64,000 bases of DNA from JAKRSE01 sp943369295 (GCA_943369295.1 CALRMU020000003.1:686831-750830); one strand, 5' to 3'; positions 25,484 to 34,690 are shown, counted from the first letter of the stretch. Translations and numbers: made by a program. The notes: a model not told the origin generated them from the letters alone.

Positions 25484-26434
25484 GTGAAGGCAGCAGACGT
25501 ACAGAGGCTCGCAGGAGCTATTCAGGCTGAAATCGGCCGAGTCATCATGGGCAAACCAGAGACTGTCGAACAGGCAGTTCTGACCATGCTTTGTGGAGGC
25601 CATCTTCTCATCGAAGACGTTCCGGGTGTTGGCAAGACAACTTTGGCCAAGGCTTTGGCCAAGTCAATCGGCGGCGAGTTTAGACGAATTCAGTTCACTC
25701 CGGACCTCCTCCCGACCGACATTACAGGAACTTCGATCTTTCTGCAGAATTCGGGCGAGTTTGAGTTCAGGCCGGGACCACTTTTTGCCAACGTGGTTCT
25801 CGTTGATGAAGTCAACCGCGCCACGCCAAAAACTCAGTCGGCTTTGCTTGAAGCCATGGAAGAAAGGCAGGTGTCCAGCGACGGCACTACCCGTATGCTG
25901 CCCAACCCCTTCTTTGTTTTGGCGACTCAGAACAACATCGAAATGACTGGCACCTATCCCCTGCCAGAAGCTCAGCTAGACAGATTCTTTGCTCGAGTTG
26001 CTTTGGGTTACCCCAGCAGACAGGCTGAATCGGCCGTGCTGAAGGGCCAGCAGCAGGTCCACCCCATCGATTCGATCAAGTCGGTTATCACTCTGGAAGA
26101 ACTCGTTGCTGCTCAGCAGGCCATCCGAGAAGTGCACGTCAACGATGCGATCCGTGACTACGTGGTCGATATCGTCAGAGCCACCAGAGAAGAGAGCCAG
26201 TTGATTCTTGGCAGCTCGCCCCGAGGTTCGGTCTACTTGATCCATGCAGCCCAGGCCAAAGCGGCCATGCAGGGAATCGACTATGTGCGCCCAGATGACG
26301 TTAAGGAGTGCGCTCCTACAGTTCTCGGCCACAGAATCATTCTTCGTGGTGAAGTCCGCGCCCGAGGAACAACAGGACCAGACATCATCCGCCAGATCAT
26401 GGAAGCGGTGCCGACCCCCGTGCCCGTTCACTAG
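25484..26434 (+). CDS. MoxR-type AAA+ ATPase
   Basis: A 316-aa MoxR-family ATPase: Walker A in LLIEDVPGVGKTTLAKAL (Lys51), Walker B VLVDEVNRATPKTQSALLEAMEE, sensor-1 region FFVLATQNNIEMTGTYPLPEAQLDRF and a C-terminal lid domain. MoxR proteins act as chaperone-like remodelers with partner proteins encoded alongside; here DUF58 and a transglutaminase membrane protein follow, the classic MoxR-DUF58-TgpA arrangement. The start is GTG, with TGTAAC about six bases upstream and no strong Shine-Dalgarno. Confidence 0.95.
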   Translation: MKAADVQRLAGAIQAEIGRVIMGKPETVEQAVLTMLCGGHLLIEDVPGVGKTTLAKALAKSIGGEFRRIQFTPDLLPTDITGTSIFLQNSGEFEFRPGPLFANVVLVDEVNRATPKTQSALLEAMEERQVSSDGTTRMLPNPFFVLATQNNIEMTGTYPLPEAQLDRFFARVALGYPSRQAESAVLKGQQQVHPIDSIKSVITLEELVAAQQAIREVHVNDAIRDYVVDIVRATREESQLILGSSPRGSVYLIHAAQAKAAMQGIDYVRPDDVKECAPTVLGHRIILRGEVRARGTTGPDIIRQIMEAVPTPVPVH

Positions 26435-26455
26435 CAGCCAAAGGAAAGATAGAGA

Positions 26456-27721
26456 ATGACCCGTTCAGCAGCTTCCAGGCCCTCGGCCCAGGCAGCCGAG
26501 CTGATGAGGAATCAGCAGGGACTTAATCGTTATGCGGCAATTGCCCTGACGATGGCCTCCTTCTTTCTCATCATCATGGCGATCTTGGTGAATTCGCCGC
26601 CATTGTTCTACATGGCGACTGCCATTGTCGCGACCCTTCTTGGGTCGCGGCTTCAGGCCAATTTGGCAGTCAGAGGACTGAGATTCGAACGCACCATGAC
26701 TCCAGCCGTCCGGGCTGGAGAAACAGTAACGATCCACATCACTGTCTGGAGTGAAAAAAAGCTCAAGCGGCCGCTCTTGACGGTTCTTGACCATGTCCCC
26801 AAGAGAATCCGGATGACTGGCGAGACCCCCTCGGTCCCCATTGCACCAAGCTTCGATCAGCCAATTCAAACCAAGTACAGCTTTAAGCCAACTCGTCGCG
26901 GGCGCTACAAGTGGTCTCAGCTGACAGTAATTGGAACAGATGCTCTCGGACTTGTCAGCCAGGCGAGGCAGTACGTTGTGGAACCCGCCGAGCTGACCGT
27001 TTACCCCTCACCCCTGCCAGTCAACATCCCCTTTCCTCCCGGTGGAGGCTGGGGCCAAAGCGAGCTTGAATCTGGACGCGCCACAGGCAGCGGTTTGGAG
27101 ACAAGGGGAATCCGACAGTACGTGCCCGGAGATGCCATCAGGACGATTCATTGGCCAAGCACTGCCCGCAGCGGCAAGCCTATGGTCAAAGAGTTTGAAT
27201 CGGGCACTGGTTTGAGTCTCAAGATGGTTCTGCAGAGAACACAGGGAACAGACTATGGCGACGACGAAACGAGCACGTTTGAAGCCATGTGCAGTCATGC
27301 CCTCTTTCTCTGCTCCGGCTACGCTAAGAAGGGCGCCAGAGTGCTTCTGCCTCAAATGGAGCAGGCTGAATCATCTAACAGTCACCCCGAAGCTCGCGAA
27401 AGAGAACTTCGAGAAGCCTTGACCGACATTCAGCCCACGAGCCAGGAGTCGATTTCATCCGAAATCGCGCGCCTCAAAGGAACTTTGAATCCAGGCGAAT
27501 CTCTGATGATCTGCCTGTCTGTTCAGGATCCTGCCCTGCCCCAGATTCTTATGGGCTTCAGCGATGTGACGAAAGCATGCCTTCTCTACAACCCTTCTGA
27601 CTATCAGAAGTCGCAGGAAGCGAATGCTGCAAAATCCGCCGCTGATCCCCGCTACATTGCCGAACTAGAACGAGCGGGATGCATGACCTTTGTTATGCCT
27701 CGCGCTGAGGTGATTGCATGA
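26456..27721 (+). CDS. DUF58 domain protein (MoxR partner)
   Basis: A 421-aa protein with two adjacent N-terminal membrane helices (about residues 27-65), a beta-sandwich region, and the DUF58 signature GLETRGIRQYVPGDAIRTIHWPSTARSGKPMVKEFE (about 220-255). DUF58 proteins are thought to contain a VWA-like domain working with MoxR. It overlaps the following transglutaminase gene by four bases (ATGA), so the three genes are one operon. Confidence 0.93.
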   Translation: MTRSAASRPSAQAAELMRNQQGLNRYAAIALTMASFFLIIMAILVNSPPLFYMATAIVATLLGSRLQANLAVRGLRFERTMTPAVRAGETVTIHITVWSEKKLKRPLLTVLDHVPKRIRMTGETPSVPIAPSFDQPIQTKYSFKPTRRGRYKWSQLTVIGTDALGLVSQARQYVVEPAELTVYPSPLPVNIPFPPGGGWGQSELESGRATGSGLETRGIRQYVPGDAIRTIHWPSTARSGKPMVKEFESGTGLSLKMVLQRTQGTDYGDDETSTFEAMCSHALFLCSGYAKKGARVLLPQMEQAESSNSHPEARERELREALTDIQPTSQESISSEIARLKGTLNPGESLMICLSVQDPALPQILMGFSDVTKACLLYNPSDYQKSQEANAAKSAADPRYIAELERAGCMTFVMPRAEVIA

Positions 27722-29856
27722 GATTTCTCTCTTGGATCACAGACATTCAGTCTGAAAAATCACTCGTCGATCATGCCCTTGTCATGGTCGCCAGCGGCAG
27801 CGCCCTCTTTGCCATCGGCATGTCGCTCAACAAGCCAATTCTTGCCTGGACCTTGACACTTCTTGTCATCGTCGCTGGCAGCCTCGGCTATGGCCTTTCC
27901 AAACTGGTAAAGGGCACCTTTCTGCAGAACTGGGATGCCGGGATCTGGACCTTCTTTGGCCTCTTCTCGGTCTTCTTTACTCTGCCGCTTAACCGAATTC
28001 TGCCCGAAGAAGGCTTTCCTTTCGGCCTCCTGGCTGGCTCATTCCTTTCCTGGATGATCATTCTGGGAAGCGTAGCGGCTTGGAAAGACAGGACCCTTCT
28101 CTTTGTCAGCCTGCCCTGCATCGCCATTTTTGGCTTGGTGGGCACCTTCGACACCTACCCCACAGGCATCTGGCTCTTCTTTGTCTTCCTGATCTGCATG
28201 GGCGTGCTTTACGCACGAGTCCATCAGAGAACAATGGTGCAGACGGCCAAGCTGGCCGGTGAAGAAGATCCATCACTCCTGCGCCGTGGCGCCTGGAAGT
28301 GGATGGCTGGCCCCGAATGGGCGGTCGCTTCTGGTGTTTCGATCGTCGTCCTTTCTCTTATTGGAGCCCCGGTTGTCCGCAACTCGGTACAGGGTGTCAG
28401 CGAAGGCATCCGCGTTCGGGTAGCTCAGCCGCCACCTCGATCTGAGAACAGGGACAATCGAAGAAGCCAAACTATGGGAACAGAATCTAGGATCGGTCAA
28501 GGACCAAACAATCCTAGTGAGGTTCCGGTTTTCAAGCTCTCTGGCGATGCCGCTGGCCTCCTCAGGGTTCAGTCCTTCCCCCTTTACACTGGTGAGGGTT
28601 GGTCCAGCCAGTCAGTCAGCCGGGTGCCTGCTGGCAGCCCCCTCCTTAGTCAGGTCAGCCTCTCAGATGATCTTGAAACAGGCCCCAATGGAGGCAAAAA
28701 GCCGTGGCTGAACGGAACTCCGCCAGGCGAGCCAATTTCTGACCCCGAGTTGGTTGAAATCAAGGTTTCACCCCTTTCCATCCTTTCGACTGTCTTCCCC
28801 AGCCCCGGTCCAATTGTCGAAATGACTCCGCCACAACGGGATGTGATGTTCTTGGCAAATGGCTTCACCCTGATGGCATCTCCCTTGTCTATGGGTTCGT
28901 CATATCACTATTGGGCCGCCGTCCCCAGCAGCAGACCAAGCCGTGAAGCCTCGGCCGCCATCTTTCCTGACCTAGAAAACCAGTATCTCTCGGCCGGAGC
29001 TTCTTCGCGTGAAATTCGAAGTCTTGCTTTCGATATCACAAAGGGTCTGGAAAGCGATATTGAAAAAGCTGAAGCGATCGAAAAGTGGGTGAGCCAGAGG
29101 GCCAAGTACAATCTCAACGCTAAGGCAACGCCCCCTAACACCGATCCGGTTCAGCACTTTCTCTTTGAATCCAGAGAAGGCTACTGCGACCTCTTTGCCT
29201 CCTCCTTTGTCCTCTTGGCCAGAGAAGCTGGCCTCCCTGCCCGCTACATGACGGGCTGGCTGGTCAGCGACATTCTGCCGGACGACCAGGGCTGGAAGAC
29301 TGTACGGGAGAGAGATTATCACGCCTGGGGCGAAATCTACTTTGAGGGCTACGGATGGGTTTCTTTTGACCCCACCCAGGGTGCTGAGGAAGTCCCCGGG
29401 GGCGGAATCGGAAGTTCGCGAACCCGAAATGAACCCATCTGGGAGAATCCCTTCTTCTTCCCGGTCTTGATCACTCTTGTTCTGGGAGCGGCAACCTTCC
29501 CGATCTTCAAGGCGATCATCAATCGACTGAAGAGAACGTTGGATCCCGCTGAGCGAAGCAGACAGCAGCTGCTGGGCACCTTTGCCGCCTTCCATCTCGC
29601 CATTGAAAGGGCGCTTGGGCATCCAAAGAGATTCTCTCAGACGATTAGAGAATACACAGAGCTGAACAGCAGCGGACTTGGCCCCAAGTATGAGCCCGCG
29701 ATGCAGATCGTGGAAAAGCTGGAGGGAGCCATGTTCTCACCGAGGCCACTCGACCCTCCTGGAGTCACAGCTCTTCAAAAAGAAGTCCAGGCCTTTCAGA
29801 AAGATCTGGCAGATTGGGTCAAAATGTCGAAGCGGTCGGGCGCCGCTCCTCGATGA
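27718..29856 (+). CDS. TgpA-like membrane transglutaminase-like protein
   Basis: A 712-aa protein with about six N-terminal membrane helices (residues ~18-225), a large extracytoplasmic region containing a transglutaminase-core domain, one more membrane helix (about 580-600) and a cytoplasmic DUF4129-like tail. The Cys-His-Asp triad is visible: Cys490 in REGYCDLFAS, His535 in RDYHAWGEIYF and Asp551 in WVSFDPTQ. The physiological substrate is unknown; TgpA of Pseudomonas is essential. It is coupled to DUF58 upstream, and its stop overlaps the holA start (ATGA). Confidence 0.93.
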   Translation: MRFLSWITDIQSEKSLVDHALVMVASGSALFAIGMSLNKPILAWTLTLLVIVAGSLGYGLSKLVKGTFLQNWDAGIWTFFGLFSVFFTLPLNRILPEEGFPFGLLAGSFLSWMIILGSVAAWKDRTLLFVSLPCIAIFGLVGTFDTYPTGIWLFFVFLICMGVLYARVHQRTMVQTAKLAGEEDPSLLRRGAWKWMAGPEWAVASGVSIVVLSLIGAPVVRNSVQGVSEGIRVRVAQPPPRSENRDNRRSQTMGTESRIGQGPNNPSEVPVFKLSGDAAGLLRVQSFPLYTGEGWSSQSVSRVPAGSPLLSQVSLSDDLETGPNGGKKPWLNGTPPGEPISDPELVEIKVSPLSILSTVFPSPGPIVEMTPPQRDVMFLANGFTLMASPLSMGSSYHYWAAVPSSRPSREASAAIFPDLENQYLSAGASSREIRSLAFDITKGLESDIEKAEAIEKWVSQRAKYNLNAKATPPNTDPVQHFLFESREGYCDLFASSFVLLAREAGLPARYMTGWLVSDILPDDQGWKTVRERDYHAWGEIYFEGYGWVSFDPTQGAEEVPGGGIGSSRTRNEPIWENPFFFPVLITLVLGAATFPIFKAIINRLKRTLDPAERSRQQLLGTFAAFHLAIERALGHPKRFSQTIREYTELNSSGLGPKYEPAMQIVEKLEGAMFSPRPLDPPGVTALQKEVQAFQKDLADWVKMSKRSGAAPR

Positions 29857-30965
29857 AGTTTGATCTGCAAAAAGCTGTCAGCCAAAGGGTGGTTCTTCTG
29901 CAGTCCGCAGAAGGACCACTCGTGGCGCAGGGACTTCAGCATCTTTTAGCGGCCCATACCCCGCCAGATGAGCCCCTTGAGCACGAACTCTTTGTCGGTG
30001 ACGCCTCGACCCCCGGAGATTGGGTTGGCGCTGCAGGAGTTGTTCCCTTTCTAACAGACTCACGCGTTGTGGTAGTGCGGGGCCTCGGCCGATGCAATCC
30101 CTCGAAAGTTTGGGATGTCAAGATTACAAAGGGCCACCCCTTTGTGGCAAGCCTTTCTTCTCTTCCTGAAACCGCCCGCCTCATTCTGGTCGGGGATGAA
30201 GAAGGGGGCAATCAAGAGAAGAGACAGGCGGCTCAGGACCAGATTGAGAAGTGGAGCCGGCTGGTCGGCCATGCCGGCGGCATGGTCGCCAAGCTCGACC
30301 TATCTGCTGAGGAGTCGATTGAAGCCCTTACGGCAAGGGCCGCTGCTTCAGGCAAAAAGCTTTCTAAAGATTTAGCCACAAAGCTCACCCAGATGCTTGG
30401 GGGGCAGACGGGCCTTGCCTTGGCCGAGGTTGACAAGCTGGTTCTCTACATCGGAGCCGATAAGGCGATCAGCGAAGCCGCGATTGATGCCTTGGTGATC
30501 CCTGAGTTGGACTACAACATCTTCCAGCTCGCCGACGGAGTGTTTAGAGGCGACACACGATTTGCCATGCGTCAGCTGCAGCTCTTGAACACGTGGATTC
30601 CTGACATGTCGGGCGAGGCTATGAGCCGTGTTCTGCCTATGCTGCATCGACACCTAAGGTTCGCCTGGCAGGCTCGAATCTGTGTCGAAGCTAAGTGTCA
30701 GCCAGGAACAGCACCAGAATCGGTGAAGGCTATGTTTCCCGACAAGCCGATCTTGGCCTCGGAGAAAGATTGGATTCAGAAGAAGCACCTAGACGCAGCC
30801 AGGGGCCTGACCCTCAAACAGCTTTCGGCCTGCTTAAACGAGCTTTCAAAAGCTGACCAAAAGCTAAAAGGAATCCTTCCCTACTTTTCTCCGGAAGAGA
30901 CGATTGAAGTCTTGGTCCTAACCATGGCCGAGATCTGTCGTGATTCTAAAAGGCAGAGGGTTTAG
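29853..30965 (+). CDS. holA: DNA polymerase III subunit delta
   Basis: The 370-aa delta subunit is the clamp-loader wrench that opens the beta clamp. The order matches HolA: an N-terminal AAA-like domain (VVLLQSAEGPLVAQGLQHLL; VVRGLGRCNPSK), a lid region, LTQMLGGQTGLALAEVDKLVLYIG, and the C-terminal collar (FQLADGVFRGDTRFAMRQLQLL; LKQLSACLNELSKADQKLKG). ATG 29853 is used because it overlaps the TgpA stop as ATGA; the longer frame from 29814 lies within tgpA. Similarity to canonical HolA is moderate. Confidence 0.88.
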   Translation: MKFDLQKAVSQRVVLLQSAEGPLVAQGLQHLLAAHTPPDEPLEHELFVGDASTPGDWVGAAGVVPFLTDSRVVVVRGLGRCNPSKVWDVKITKGHPFVASLSSLPETARLILVGDEEGGNQEKRQAAQDQIEKWSRLVGHAGGMVAKLDLSAEESIEALTARAAASGKKLSKDLATKLTQMLGGQTGLALAEVDKLVLYIGADKAISEAAIDALVIPELDYNIFQLADGVFRGDTRFAMRQLQLLNTWIPDMSGEAMSRVLPMLHRHLRFAWQARICVEAKCQPGTAPESVKAMFPDKPILASEKDWIQKKHLDAARGLTLKQLSACLNELSKADQKLKGILPYFSPEETIEVLVLTMAEICRDSKRQRV

Positions 30966-31083
30966 AGAGGTTTTTGCCTCCTTCTTGCCCCCATCAAAGA
31001 TCATTGACATTACTCAAGATTTACGAAGTCCCAGGCAAACTTGTGAATCTTTACTAACTTGTGCATTTAACGTGCGAGGTCGG

Positions 31084-31089
31084 TAATAC
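31084..31089 (+). promoter_or_regulatory. -10-like TAATAC upstream of the ABM-domain gene
   Basis: TAATAC ends eight bases before the ATG at 31098. GGCAAG in between is at best a weak Shine-Dalgarno. Confidence 0.3.
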
Positions 31090-31097
31090 TTGGCAAG

Positions 31098-31466
31098 ATG
31101 GTTATCCCAACTGAGGGCCAGGCTTTCACCCTGAGCGCTCCCGTGGGTGGTTTCGTGGCCGTGAACTTCATCACGTGCGACGAAGACTACCGCGAGAGGT
31201 TCGAGACCCTGTTCCAGACCCGCGCCCACGCAATCGACACTCTGCCCGGCTTTCTTGGCATGAACGTGCTGAAGCCTAACGAGGAAGGCGAGTACCTTGT
31301 GATCAGCCATTGGACAAGCGAAGAAGACTTTAAAGGCTGGATGAAGTCACCCGCGTTCCTTGAAGGCCACAAGCGCGGCTTTGAGGATGTGAGGAAGGCT
31401 AAAGAAGAAGGCCGCAAGCCTCCGATGGAATCAACCTTCAAGACCTACACGGTTCTTACACAGTGA
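31098..31466 (+). CDS. Antibiotic-biosynthesis-monooxygenase (ABM) domain protein, HmoA/IsdG-like
   Basis: A 122-aa ferredoxin-fold protein. FVAVNFITCDEDYRERFETLFQTRAHAIDTLPGFLGMNVLKP followed by YLVISHWTSEEDFKGWMKSPAFLEGHKRGFED is the pattern of HmoA/HmoB-type haem monooxygenases, which release iron from haem. The conserved Trp and His (SHW; GHKRGF) are present. A role in haem degradation is likely but not certain, since ABM proteins are diverse. It is monocistronic, followed by a strong stem-loop. Confidence 0.82.
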   Translation: MVIPTEGQAFTLSAPVGGFVAVNFITCDEDYRERFETLFQTRAHAIDTLPGFLGMNVLKPNEEGEYLVISHWTSEEDFKGWMKSPAFLEGHKRGFEDVRKAKEEGRKPPMESTFKTYTVLTQ

Positions 31467-31476
31467 CAATCATTGC

Positions 31477-31510
31477 AGCTTAGCCGGACGCTGCATCCTC
31501 CGGCTAAGCT
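31477..31510. terminator. Stem-loop after the ABM gene
   Basis: AGCTTAGCCGG and CCGGCTAAGCT pair perfectly over 11 bp around a 12-base loop, 11 bases after the stop. Only a mixed pyrimidine run (CCCCTCCCTTTCT) follows, so termination is probable rather than certain. Confidence 0.6.
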
Positions 31511-31569
31511 GAGCCCCTCCCTTTCTAGGGCTCGAATCCGCCCCTTTGCGGTAAGGATTCGTTTCATCG

Positions 31570-31575
31570 TATGAT
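31570..31575 (+). promoter_or_regulatory. -10-like TATGAT upstream of the beta-helix gene
   Basis: TATGAT ends six bases before ATG 31582, with no Shine-Dalgarno (gap TGGGCA), consistent with a leaderless mRNA. A 7-bp inverted repeat CGAATCC/GGATTCG (31533-31561) lies just upstream and could be an operator. Confidence 0.5.
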
Positions 31576-31581
31576 TGGGCA

Positions 31582-33927
31582 ATGTTGGCCGCCGCAGTCC
31601 TCACTGCCTTCGCTCAAGACCCCTTTTCAAGGGTCATTACAACGAGCGTAAAGCTGAATCCTGGCTCAGTCATTGCTCCAAGCCAGAAAGAAGACGGCAC
31701 AGACGCGGCCCTGGTTATTCGAGGCAATGGAATAACAGTCGATTTCAGCGGCTTCGTCCTGAGAGGATCTTCTCCAGAAACCCAGCCAAACCTAAGAGCC
31801 GGCACCGGAATTCGGGTTGAAGGGACGAACATTACCCTCAAGAACCTCAAGGTACATGGCTACAAAGTCGGCCTCATGGCCACTGGAGTCAAGGGCCTGA
31901 AGCTAATTGACTCAGACTTTTCCTATAACTGGAAGCAGAAGCTGGCCTCAACCCTTGATAAAGAAGACACCAGCGACTGGATGTCTTATCACCGCAACGA
32001 AAAAGACGAGTGGCTAAGGTACGGAGCAGGCGTCTACCTTCGAGACTGCGACGAAGCCCTGATCAGGGGCGTTACGATCAAGGGAGGCCAAAACGGCCTG
32101 ATGATCACAGAAACCGACCGAGCTGAGATTGTCGGCAACGACTTCAGCTTCCTCTCTTCGGTTGGCTTGGGAATGTACCAATCAAGCCACAACCTGATTC
32201 AGCAGAACAAGATTGACTGGTGTGTAAGGGGCTACAGCCACGGGGTTTACAACCGTGGTCAGGATTCCACCGGAATTCTGATTTATGAGCAAAGCAGCAA
32301 GAACGTTTTTGCCTACAACTCTGTAACTCACGGCGGCGACGGGTTCTTTCTGTGGGCCGGCCAGACGACAATGGACACGGGTCAGGGAGGCTGCAACGAC
32401 AACCTTCTGATCGGCAACGACTTTAGCCACGCCCCCACCAACGGAATTGAGGCCACCTTTAGCCGCAACGCCTTTGTCAACAACTTGATGCTTGAGTGCT
32501 GGCACGGAGCTTGGCTTGGCTATTCTTACGAAAGCCTGGTGCTTGGCAACACTTTTGGCCTGAACGGAGAAGCTATTGCCTGGGAGCACGGCCTGAACAA
32601 CATCATCAAGGGCAACACCTTTAGGCGTGACACCAGCGGAATTGTTCTTTGGCGGAAGAAATCCGAAGATCCGAACTGGGGCTACCCCAAGTACAAGGAC
32701 ACTTCGAGCCGCAACAACCTTATCGAGAGCAACCGATTCTTCGGAATTCCCCAGACAGTTTTGAATCTGCGCAACACCAAAGGGGTAACGGCAAAGGGCA
32801 ACCACTTTGAAGCCAACGCTCGATTATTGACTGCAGACGCGGATGCCGAGGCTGTAAGGTGGGAGAAGAATCGAGTTTTAACGACGACCGAAGCGTGGCA
32901 GAAAGAAGCGAACACAGTCGGTGGCGGTGCGGCTGCTGTCATCAGCACGCTTTACCAAACTCCTCCCGCCTTAATGCAGAGCAGCGGCAACGTGATTCTT
33001 GGCCTAGACCCAAGGCGCGAGGACTATCTGGCCAGGTTTAGAACCAACTGGAATCCAAAAGATTCTATGAAGTTCCAGAAGGAAGCGACGAGCCTCTACA
33101 AGGGTGACCTCCCCGCTATTCCAGCTTGGAGAAACGACCTTCCAAATCCATTCCTGAAGCAGGGCGAAACTCGCGGCCGCCGCTGGATTCTGGTGGATGA
33201 GTGGGGCCCCTACGACTTCCAGTCTCCAAAACTGTGGGCCCGAGGACAGAAAGCCGGTCCTGGCGGCACCGAAGTGACCTTTGAGATTCTTGGCCCGGCT
33301 GGCACCTGGACGGCCAACCCCATGTCAGGGGTGATCCTTAGCCAGACCAGCGGACAGGTTCCGGGCAGCGTCATTGCCACCTTCCCCCCTGGCGTCAACC
33401 TGCAGGAAGTGGATTTGACTTACAGAGGCAGTCGCCCCACTACCGACGTGAGAGGAATTGTCTACCCGGCTGGCACTGACCTAAGGCTTAAATGGAGCAA
33501 GTTCCAAATCTCTATCGATTGGAGTATTAAGTGGTTTAACTACGACCTGGCCAAGGAAGATCCTCGCACCAACTACAAGGGATGGATCGCCCGGGCCTCT
33601 GGTGCAGCCGCTCCCCTACAGACAACTGAGATCAACTACGGCTGGAGTGGTTCCCCGGCCAAAACAATCGGCAATGACAACTTTGGCACTCTGGCCGAAG
33701 GCATCTTTGAAATCAAACCCGGCCGCTACACACTAAATGTCACCAGTGACGACGGAGTGAGGGTATGGGTCGATGGCAAAAAAGTGATTGAGAACTGGAC
33801 TTACCACGGTCCGACTTTGGACACCGCTGTTCTTGACCTCGGTGGAAAGCACACCATCAAGCTCGAACACTTTGAGCTTAACGGCTATTCTGCCCTTAAG
33901 GTCGCGCTGGAACCCCTCGCCCGATAG
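31582..33927 (+). CDS. Exported right-handed beta-helix protein with C-terminal PA14 domain
   Basis: A 781-aa protein with a short hydrophobic leader (MLAAAVLTAFAQ). Residues ~40-420 consist of repeating beta-helix coils rich in Asn and Gly (ITLKNLKVHGYKVGLMATGV; NLIQQNKID; NLLIGNDFSH; NIIKGNTFRRDTSGIVLW), as in polysaccharide lyases and NosD/CASH proteins. A middle beta-sandwich region follows. The last ~120 residues are a PA14-like domain (FEIKPGRYTLNVTSDDGVRVWVDGKKVIENW), a glycan-binding module. It probably acts on or binds polysaccharide outside the cell; catalytic residues could not be named. Confidence 0.85.
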   Translation: MLAAAVLTAFAQDPFSRVITTSVKLNPGSVIAPSQKEDGTDAALVIRGNGITVDFSGFVLRGSSPETQPNLRAGTGIRVEGTNITLKNLKVHGYKVGLMATGVKGLKLIDSDFSYNWKQKLASTLDKEDTSDWMSYHRNEKDEWLRYGAGVYLRDCDEALIRGVTIKGGQNGLMITETDRAEIVGNDFSFLSSVGLGMYQSSHNLIQQNKIDWCVRGYSHGVYNRGQDSTGILIYEQSSKNVFAYNSVTHGGDGFFLWAGQTTMDTGQGGCNDNLLIGNDFSHAPTNGIEATFSRNAFVNNLMLECWHGAWLGYSYESLVLGNTFGLNGEAIAWEHGLNNIIKGNTFRRDTSGIVLWRKKSEDPNWGYPKYKDTSSRNNLIESNRFFGIPQTVLNLRNTKGVTAKGNHFEANARLLTADADAEAVRWEKNRVLTTTEAWQKEANTVGGGAAAVISTLYQTPPALMQSSGNVILGLDPRREDYLARFRTNWNPKDSMKFQKEATSLYKGDLPAIPAWRNDLPNPFLKQGETRGRRWILVDEWGPYDFQSPKLWARGQKAGPGGTEVTFEILGPAGTWTANPMSGVILSQTSGQVPGSVIATFPPGVNLQEVDLTYRGSRPTTDVRGIVYPAGTDLRLKWSKFQISIDWSIKWFNYDLAKEDPRTNYKGWIARASGAAAPLQTTEINYGWSGSPAKTIGNDNFGTLAEGIFEIKPGRYTLNVTSDDGVRVWVDGKKVIENWTYHGPTLDTAVLDLGGKHTIKLEHFELNGYSALKVALEPLAR

Positions 33928-33938
33928 GGCGGGGGGTT
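33911..33938 (+). terminator. GC-rich terminator hairpin overlapping the beta-helix stop codon
   Basis: AACCCCTCGCCC and GGGCGGGGGGTT form a 12-bp stem with GATA loop; the TAG stop lies in the loop and first stem base. CCCCCTTTCT follows, with only a short T-run. Confidence 0.65.
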
Positions 33939-33952
33939 CCCCCTTTCTAGCG

Positions 33953-33958
33953 TAGAAT
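33953..33958 (+). promoter_or_regulatory. -10-like TAGAAT upstream of the DUF433 gene
   Basis: TAGAAT ends six bases before ATG 33965, with no Shine-Dalgarno (gap AGGGTT): a likely leaderless start. Confidence 0.5.
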
Positions 33959-33964
33959 AGGGTT

Positions 33965-34162
33965 ATGGAAACGGCGGAACTGATCGTCCGTGACCCGAAC
34001 ATCAGGTTCGGAAAGCCGACTGTAGCCGGAACTCGGATCACAGTTGTTGACGTGCTTGGCTGGTTAGCAGCTGGTGAGACCATAGAGGATCTTCTTGAGG
34101 AGTATCCCCGGCTGACGAGGGAAGGCATCCTGGCTTGCCTTGCCTATAGCAGAACCGATTAG
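33965..34162 (+). CDS. DUF433 family protein (antitoxin-like)
   Basis: A complete 65-aa DUF433 protein: the signature IVRDPNIRFGKPTVAGTRITVVDVLGWLAAGETIEDLLEEYPRLTREGILACLAYS is intact, a beta strand plus helix-turn-helix-like unit. DUF433 proteins are commonly paired with a DUF5615 PIN-like toxin. No such gene follows here; the downstream region holds only the L31 terminator. It is therefore an orphan antitoxin-like or DNA-binding protein. Confidence 0.93.
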   Translation: METAELIVRDPNIRFGKPTVAGTRITVVDVLGWLAAGETIEDLLEEYPRLTREGILACLAYSRTD

Positions 34163-34216
34163 CATCAAGACCTGGAAAGCTGGTTCGAAGCAAGCTAAGC
34201 CAGACCTGATAGTCTG

Positions 34217-34257
34217 AAAAAACAAAATCGCCCTCTACCCGAAGGCAGAAGGCGATT
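34217..34257 (-). terminator. Rho-independent terminator of rpmE
   Basis: On the minus strand AATCGCCTTCTGCC-TTCG-GGTAGAGGGCGATT forms a 14-bp stem (two G-T pairs) closed by a UUCG tetraloop, followed by TTGTTTTTT. Confidence 0.95.
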
Positions 34258-34279
34258 AAACTTTCGAGGAGAATCCCTC

Positions 34280-34525
34280 TTACTTCTTGGCCTGACCAGC
34301 GTAGCGTCGCATAAACTTCTCGACGCGGCCAGCGGAGTCAACGATCTTCTTCTGACCCGTGTAGAAGGGGTGAGTGAAGGCGCTGATTTCGAGATTGACA
34401 ACGTAATGCTCAACGCCATCAACAACTCGAGTGTTGTTCGACTTGCTTGTGGAAATACCGGTCCACTCGTGCTCGCCATCAACGAACAAAATAGGATAAT
34501 TGACCGGGTGGATGCCTTCCTTCAT
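34280..34525 (-). CDS. rpmE: 50S ribosomal protein L31, cysteine-free form
   Basis: An 81-aa L31 protein of the large ribosomal subunit: MKEGIHPVNYPILFVDG at the start and HPFYTGQKKIVDSAGRVEKFMRRY near the end. The zinc-binding CxxC pair of the C+ form is absent, so this is the C- (RpmE2/YtiA-like) form, which needs no zinc. ATG 34525 matches the family start; an upstream in-frame ATG at 34564 would add 13 atypical residues. AAGG lies upstream at moderate spacing. It is monocistronic with an excellent terminator. Confidence 0.95.
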   Translation of the reverse strand: MKEGIHPVNYPILFVDGEHEWTGISTSKSNNTRVVDGVEHYVVNLEISAFTHPFYTGQKKIVDSAGRVEKFMRRYAGQAKK

Positions 34526-34599
34526 GGTGTCTGCCTTGCAGGGATGGAGATTGCTGACCACCATCCGTTAAGCTGCGAAATCGAATGATGGCAGGGGGG

Positions 34600-34628
34600 A
34601 GGGCCCTGTATCAACGGCGCAGGGCCCT
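34600..34628. repeat. Inverted repeat AGGGCCCTG/CAGGGCCCT
   Basis: A 9-bp perfect inverted repeat around an 11-base spacer, about 75 bases before the rpmE start in the rpmE direction. It may be a terminator for upstream transcription from mqnD or an rpmE leader structure. Confidence 0.55.
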
Positions 34629-34690
34629 CTGGTCCTCAGGTTAGGGACTATTCGCAGATCTGAGCGCTGTAGAGTTTCCCCGATCAAAAA

